Shown here: positions 6,831 to 10,000 of the stretch, piece after piece
Layout: each line of letters opens with the position of its first letter
Numbering within the stretch: position 1 is the first letter of the stretch
Assembly (NCBI GenBank): GCA_020216985.1
Contig: JAIWOH010000134.1
Location: 1-10,000 of the forward strand
From: Nitrospira sp.
Lineage (GTDB): Bacteria; Nitrospirota; Nitrospiria; Nitrospirales; Nitrospiraceae
DNA length: 10,000 bases
Reading direction: 5' to 3'
Made by a program: the position numbers and the translations under genes
The notes under the pieces: generated by a model
Told to the model about the DNA's origin: nothing
The model's input: the letters and a program-made list of their open reading frames with translations, nothing else
Databases searched by the model: none

Positions 6831-6929
6831 ATGGTTGCATTGATTGTCGGAGTATTGGCGGGAAGCGCGGTGTTGGTGGTCATGTACACGGCGTTGGTTT
6901 ATACGGTCTCGCACGTGCATAACAAGTAA
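6831..6929 (+). CDS. Small single-pass membrane protein, 32 residues
   Basis: ATG at 6831 and TAA at 6927-6929 give a 32-residue peptide. Residues 2-26 are almost entirely hydrophobic (starting MVALIVGVLAGSAVLVV), and the tail is short and polar, TVSHVHNK, with two histidines and a lysine. GGAGGT at 6818-6823, seven bases before the ATG, is the best ribosome binding site seen in this window and argues for real translation. No charged residue interrupts the hydrophobic stretch, so a single helix fits, with the histidine-bearing end probably in the cytoplasm or at the membrane surface. I do not recognise the family. It could be a small subunit of a respiratory or transport complex, or a modulator of the upstream kinase; neither is shown. 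It stands alone, behind the repeat array at 6754-6782 and before a hairpin. Too short for ordinary gene callers. Confidence 0.65.
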   Translation: MVALIVGVLAGSAVLVVMYTALVYTVSHVHNK

Positions 6930-6936
6930 GCCCTGG

Positions 6937-6960
6937 GGAGGAGTCGGAAAGCGATCCTCC
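6937..6960 (+). terminator. Hairpin just after the small ORF, possible terminator or 3' stabiliser
   Basis: GGAGGA (6937-6942) pairs with TCCTCC (6955-6960), and TCG (6944-6946) with CGA (6952-6954), leaving one bulged G and a GAAAG loop. It begins seven bases after the stop codon. No T-run follows, so it is not a classical intrinsic terminator; it may instead protect the 3' end. Confidence 0.4.
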
Positions 6961-6980
6961 GTCTCACGGGCCTCGGACAG

Positions 6981-7059
6981 GTTGCCGCTTCAGGAAGCGG
7001 TGGGGTGCCTGAAAAACGCCCCGTTGAACCGGCAACATCGACCCGGCTCGAACGGGACG
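6981..7059. other. Structured intergenic segment between the small ORF and smpB
   Basis: The 216 bases between the small ORF and the smpB end have no convincing gene but several stems. GTTGCCG (6981-6987) pairs with CGGCAAC (7030-7036) and encloses a hairpin GGGGTG/CGCCCC (7002-7007 and 7017-7022, one G-T pair). CCGCTT/AAGCGG (6985-6990 and 6995-7000) competes with the outer stem. CCCG/CGGG (7042-7045 and 7053-7056) follows, extended by CG/CG past an A-A mismatch. On the minus strand that last loop reads TTCGAGC. I could not match it to SRP RNA, tmRNA, 6S RNA, RNase P RNA or a tRNA. The remainder (7060-7145) shows only weak stems such as AAGAA/TTCTT at 7072-7085 and no T-run terminator. Confidence 0.35.
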
Positions 7060-7145
7060 CGGACCGGACGGAAGAATCCCTTCTTGTTCAAAGAACGGAG
7101 CATGCGTCGCGGGTGGATGGCATCCGACCTTCTCCGAAACCGGGT

Positions 7146-7622
7146 CTACCTTCTCTCCTTAACTGTTCGCTCGATTTCCCGTCCCGCGTCCCGCGCCTTG
7201 ATTGATTCCCGCCGGTCGTATTGTTTTTTGCCCTTGGCCAATCCAAGTTCAACCTTCACCTTCCCCCGCGGGGAAAAATACAGCCGGAGCGGCACGAGCG
7301 TCAGCCCTTTCTGCTGGGTTTTCCCGATGAGCTTATCGATCTCCTTGTGATGGAGCAGCAGTTTCCGAGTCCTGGTGGGATCATGATTCATGATATTGCC
7401 GTGACGATAAGGGCTGATGTGGCAGTGATAGAGATAGACCTCGCCGTCCTTGACGGCGGCATAACTGTCTTGAAGATTCGCCCGCCCGTCACGGAGCGAT
7501 TTGACCTCCGTGCCCGTCAATACGATGCCGGCCTCGAACTTCTCTTCGATGAAATAGTCGTGATAGGCCTTGCGATTGGTCGTGATGACCTTTTCGCGGT
7601 CTTCCGATCCGGCGCGCGTCAT
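7146..7622 (-). CDS. smpB: SsrA-binding protein SmpB
   Basis: SmpB binds the tRNA-like part of tmRNA and brings it to stalled ribosomes for trans-translation. The 158-residue length is normal. The family motifs are in order: NRKAYHDYF at 16-24, [13 protein letters not shown] at 32-44, HISPY at 68-72, [16 protein letters not shown] at 80-95 and [14 protein letters not shown] at 127-140. The basic C-terminal tail that enters the mRNA channel is present, ending KERR. The ATG at 7620-7622 has GGTGAAG about four bases upstream, a modest ribosome binding site. It is divergent from the DciA-type gene, with 114 bases between. No tmRNA gene is visible in the window, although ssrA and smpB are neighbours in many bacteria. 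I could not find a clear promoter on its strand. Confidence 0.96.
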   Translation of the reverse strand: MTRAGSEDREKVITTNRKAYHDYFIEEKFEAGIVLTGTEVKSLRDGRANLQDSYAAVKDGEVYLYHCHISPYRHGNIMNHDPTRTRKLLLHHKEIDKLIGKTQQKGLTLVPLRLYFSPRGKVKVELGLAKGKKQYDRRESIKARDAGREIERTVKERR

Positions 7623-7701
7623 GACTTCACCGGGAACAGATCAAGAAGGGGAAGCCGAAGAAACTCGCCGCTTCCGTTATCGCCGTCTTTTCTTCGATCT
7701 C

Positions 7702-7730
7702 CGGACATTTCCATTCGCGTTTGCTAAGAT
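7702..7730 (+). promoter_or_regulatory. Extended -10 promoter predicting a leaderless dciA mRNA
   Basis: CGGACA (7702-7707, four of six to the -35 consensus) is followed after 17 bases by TAAGAT (7725-7730, four of six), preceded by TGC at 7722-7724, an extended -10 motif. Only six bases separate the -10 from the ATG at 7737, so transcription would begin at or next to the start codon. There is no strong Shine-Dalgarno sequence before this ATG, which agrees. Confidence 0.45.
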
Positions 7731-7736
7731 GGGACC

Positions 7737-8225
7737 ATGCATCGTACGGGCTCGCTCGACTCATGCGGCGCCATTCTATCCGGTCTCTCCAAACGGCTGG
7801 GCCTTGAGACCAAGCTCCTGGAGTTCCGCTTGCAGCGCCAGTGGCGTGATATCGTCGGAGAGCCCCTCGCCTCGCAAACCTGGCCGGCCCACATTCGTTT
7901 CAAAAAACTGTACCTGGTCGTTCGAAACTCCGTCTGGCTTCAACAGCTCACGTTCTTGAAACCCTCTCTTTTAGATCAAGTCGGTCGCGCCGTGGGTATG
8001 GAACCGATCAAAGACATCGTTTTCCGCGTGGGGGAGATCCCCGCGCCGGCGGTTCCTTCCGAGAATGATCCCATCGTCTCCGGTCGGCCGCCGGCCCGGG
8101 ACGAGGTCGAGACCGCCCCTCTTGCGATCGGCATTCGCGATCCCGAGCTCCGCAGACGGTTCACAGAGGCGATAGCGAGATACCCGTTTCGGCAGACTCG
8201 GTCTCGACCGGCAAAGGATCCGTGA
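7737..8225 (+). CDS. dciA: DciA-type protein (DUF721), probable replicative helicase loader
   Basis: DUF721/DciA proteins are the ancestral loaders of the replicative helicase DnaB in bacteria that lack DnaC or DnaI. This 162-residue protein has one such domain at about residues 10-100: an N-terminal helical part ending in LLEFRLQRQWRDIVGEPLA (27-45, with the typical tryptophan and glycine), then strands HIRFKKLYLVVRNSVWLQQLT and the helix KPSLLDQVGRAVG. The region from 101 is proline-rich and probably disordered until a basic helical end (RDPELRRRFTEAIARYPF). The start ATG at 7737 lies only six bases after a -10-like box. The last 65 bases overlap the 3' end of the convergent gene. The family call is firm; the loader role is family knowledge for other species. 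Confidence 0.82.
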   Translation: MHRTGSLDSCGAILSGLSKRLGLETKLLEFRLQRQWRDIVGEPLASQTWPAHIRFKKLYLVVRNSVWLQQLTFLKPSLLDQVGRAVGMEPIKDIVFRVGEIPAPAVPSENDPIVSGRPPARDEVETAPLAIGIRDPELRRRFTEAIARYPFRQTRSRPAKDP

Positions 8226-8751
8226 CACGTCCCTTAAAGAGAACGGTCGTGTTCCCGAAGACCGTTCCACTCTTGGAGACGGGACCAATCCCCCCTTCTT
8301 CCTCCTCGCCCTCCAACCGATAGTATCCTCGAACCGACCGTTCAAACCCTTCGACAACCGAGGGGTCCCCCGCTTTATACTTCTCCAATTTCTCCGGATC
8401 GGCCCATCCCTCGTCACTGAACACGAAAATGAACATGCTTCGGTACCGACCTTCGGTGTCTCCCGGCGTGGTCGGATAGATCTTCATGGGGCCGAAATCG
8501 CGGCTGTTATGACCCACCTTGCGAAACCGGCGCAGCAGTTTTTCAACCTGCTGATCCGTGGTATCCCGCGGCACATGGGCCGCCACGAGATGCCCGCTTT
8601 GAGCCCCGATGGTGTAGGGGGGAATGGATCGGTCGGGGCGGCTCAGATACATGCCCCCCCAAATGAGGGCAAACGAACCCACGAAGACGCCGAGCCCCAT
8701 TTTGACGACGATATCCAGCGGTTTTTTCGTCGGAGGATTGGAAGCGGACAT
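8161..8751 (-). CDS. Membrane-anchored hypothetical protein, 196 residues
   Basis: Not recognised. A short basic N-terminus (MSASNPPTKKP) is followed by a membrane helix at about 17-36 (MGLGVFVGSFALIWGGMYLS) with no cleavage site that I would trust, so it is probably an anchor with the remainder outside. The main domain holds a helical stretch TTDQQVEKLLRRFRKVG, then FGPMKIYPTTP and RYRSMFIFVFSDEGWADPEKL, then an acidic run EGEEEEGG. The C-terminus (VETESAETGISLSPL) is encoded within the overlap with the dciA-type gene. The ATG at 8749-8751 is kept because it lies directly before the anchor; its ribosome binding site (GGCGAGAG, about nine bases upstream) is poor. It starts 69 bases after gyrA on the same strand and may be read through from it. 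The role is unknown. Confidence 0.78.
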   Translation of the reverse strand: MSASNPPTKKPLDIVVKMGLGVFVGSFALIWGGMYLSRPDRSIPPYTIGAQSGHLVAAHVPRDTTDQQVEKLLRRFRKVGHNSRDFGPMKIYPTTPGDTEGRYRSMFIFVFSDEGWADPEKLEKYKAGDPSVVEGFERSVRGYYRLEGEEEEGGIGPVSKSGTVFGNTTVLFKGRVTDPLPVETESAETGISLSPL

Positions 8752-8782
8752 GGTGAAGACTCTCGCCGAAGAAAGAAGACCG

Positions 8783-8805
8783 CGGCGACGGTCGAGCGGC
8801 CGCCG
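8783..8805 (-). terminator. GC-rich hairpin after gyrA, weak terminator candidate
   Basis: On the minus strand CGGCGGC (8805-8799) pairs with GTCGCCG (8789-8783), one G-T pair included, around a 9-base loop. It is followed by a pyrimidine-rich stretch (GGTCTTCTTTCTTC) rather than a pure T-run. It lies 16 bases after the gyrA stop and ahead of the membrane protein gene, so at most partial termination is expected. Confidence 0.35.
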
Positions 8806-8820
8806 GGCACCCAGACGCCG

Positions 8821-10000
8821 CTAGGTTCCGGGGGCGCCGTCCTCCGACGCCGGTTCATCCCGGTCGCCCGCTTCGGCCAGCCGCGCGACGGCCACGACGC
8901 GATCGCCCTCTCCATCAAGGTCAAGGATGCGGACGCCCTGTGTGTTGCGTCCCACCTCGCGGATATCGTCCACTTTGCAGCGCAGGATCTTCCCTTGCGC
9001 GGCCATCAGCATGATTTCATCGCCGTCGCGGACCTGGAGGAACCCGACCGCGGGCCCGTTCTTCTCGGTCGTCTTCACGCTGATGATGCCCTTGCCGCCG
9101 CGGCCCTGCACGCGATACTCGCCCACCGGCGTGCGTTTGCCGTATCCGCCCTCGGTGACGGTCAGGATCGCGGTCGTGGAATCCGGCGTGATCGTTTCCA
9201 TGCCGATCACTTCGTTGCCTTCCTCGAGCGTGATTCCTTTCACGCCGTAGGCGGTCCGGCCCATGGGACGCACCTCGTCCTCCTTGAAGCGGATCGTGAT
9301 GCCCTGTCGCGTGCCGAGCAGGATTTCCCGTTGCCCGTCGGTCAAATGGACGCCGATGAGTTTATCGCCTTCTTCCAACCCCAGCGCGATGATGCCGCCC
9401 TGTCGGGGGTTGCCGTAGGCCGACAGCTCCGTCTTCTTGACCAGTCCCTTCTTGGTCGCCATGACCACGTAGCGATCATCGCGGAATTCCTTGACGGGGA
9501 GCGTCGCCGTCACCTTTTCGCCGCCGGACAGAGGGAGCAGGTTCACCAGGGCCTTCCCCTTCGCGGCGCGTCCCGCCTCGGGAATCTCATGAACTTTGAG
9601 CCAATAGACCTTGCCCGCATCTGTGAAGAAGAGCAACGTGTCGTGCGTCGAAGCGGTAAACAGCGTTTCGACGAAATCCTCGTCCTTGATGCCCATGCCG
9701 ATCTTGCCCTTGCCGCCCCGCCGCTGCGCGCGATAGAGCGACACCGCGTTGCGCTTGATGTAGCCCGCATGCGAGATCGTGACGATCACCTCTTCCTCGG
9801 CGATCAAATCCTCCAAGCTGATCTCCGCCTCTTCCTTCACGATCTGGGTGCGCCGCTCGTCCTTGTACGTCTCGCGGATCTCCGTCAGCTCGTCCTTGAT
9901 GATCGTTCGCACGAGCGCTCCGCTGGCCAGCACGGACTTCAGATATTCGATCCGCTTCAGCACCTCCTGATATTCCTCGATCAGCTTGCTGCGCTCGAGC
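8821..10000 (-). CDS. gyrA: DNA gyrase subunit A, C-terminal part (runs off right edge)
   Basis: The last 392 or so residues of GyrA, the DNA-cutting and wrapping subunit of gyrase, which adds negative supercoils. The frame is open to base 10000, so the tyrosine-bearing catalytic half lies outside. What is seen begins with the end of the coiled-coil region (SKLIEEYQEVLKRIEYLKS) and the connecting acidic helices (EEAEISLEDLIAEE). The GyrA box QRRGGKG is at 9706-9726; it is required for DNA wrapping and separates GyrA from ParC. Six beta-pinwheel blades follow, each with its degenerate box: QRRGGKGKIG, RAAKGKALVN, NPRQGGIIAL, RTAYGVKGIT, QGRGGKGIIS and RNTQGVRILD. A short acidic tail ends at the TAG (8821-8823), comparable to the regulatory acidic tail known in E. 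coli GyrA. No frameshift is seen. Confidence 0.96.
   Translation of the reverse strand, partial: LERSKLIEEYQEVLKRIEYLKSVLASGALVRTIIKDELTEIRETYKDERRTQIVKEEAEISLEDLIAEEEVIVTISHAGYIKRNAVSLYRAQRRGGKGKIGMGIKDEDFVETLFTASTHDTLLFFTDAGKVYWLKVHEIPEAGRAAKGKALVNLLPLSGGEKVTATLPVKEFRDDRYVVMATKKGLVKKTELSAYGNPRQGGIIALGLEEGDKLIGVHLTDGQREILLGTRQGITIRFKEDEVRPMGRTAYGVKGITLEEGNEVIGMETITPDSTTAILTVTEGGYGKRTPVGEYRVQGRGGKGIISVKTTEKNGPAVGFLQVRDGDEIMLMAAQGKILRCKVDDIREVGRNTQGVRILDLDGEGDRVVAVARLAEAGDRDEPASEDGAPGT

Noticed and set aside
6961..7025. SRP (4.5S) RNA, suggested by CAGG...GGAAGCGG near 6979-7000
   Set aside because: The invariant domain IV core with its GGAA tetraloop followed by AGCAGCC is absent.
7039..7145. 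A tRNA or tmRNA 3' end on the minus strand, suggested by the T-loop-like hairpin
   Set aside because: No matching acceptor strand, D-arm or anticodon arm can be built upstream, and no CCA end is encoded.

Overview
The window looks like chromosomal DNA from a Nitrospira-type bacterium (phylum Nitrospirota). This rests on moderately high GC, the gene content (malate dehydrogenase, a NorD/CbbO-like VWA protein, a ferredoxin:thioredoxin reductase catalytic subunit, SmpB, a DciA-type protein and GyrA together in a non-photosynthetic setting) and the style of the hypothetical proteins. It is inference from memory of such genomes, not a database result. I see no transposase, integrase, phage gene, CRISPR array, rRNA or convincing tRNA; this is core chromosome, not an island.

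Layout. Positions 1-3980 are a minus-strand block. A 1019-residue NorD/CbbO-like protein (helical repeats, an HExxH domain, a C-terminal VWA domain) is followed by an unrecognised 131-residue protein and by mdh, which leaves the window at its left edge. The gaps are 31 and 74 bases, so one transcript is plausible, and a good sigma70-type promoter lies in front of the first gene (4011-4039). Divergently, on the plus strand, come a ferredoxin:thioredoxin reductase catalytic subunit (4085-4513), an OmpR-family response regulator (4538-5221) and its histidine kinase (5218-6639, ATGA overlap). These three probably form an operon joining a redox enzyme to a two-component system.

Positions 6640-7145 hold no long gene but are not empty. 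There is a cluster of dyads, a set of three heptamers at exactly 11-base spacing of the kind bound by OmpR/PhoB-family regulators, and then a 32-codon ORF for a single-pass membrane peptide with a strong ribosome binding site (6831-6929). Several hairpins follow. The simplest reading is that the upstream response regulator controls the small membrane peptide; this is the most testable novelty in the window.

The right part holds housekeeping genes: smpB (minus) and, divergent from it, a DciA/DUF721 gene (plus) whose best promoter would give a leaderless mRNA. A minus-strand gene for an unrecognised membrane-anchored protein overlaps the dciA end by 65 bases tail to tail. The C-terminal part of gyrA (minus) runs off the right edge, its six-bladed DNA-wrapping domain complete.
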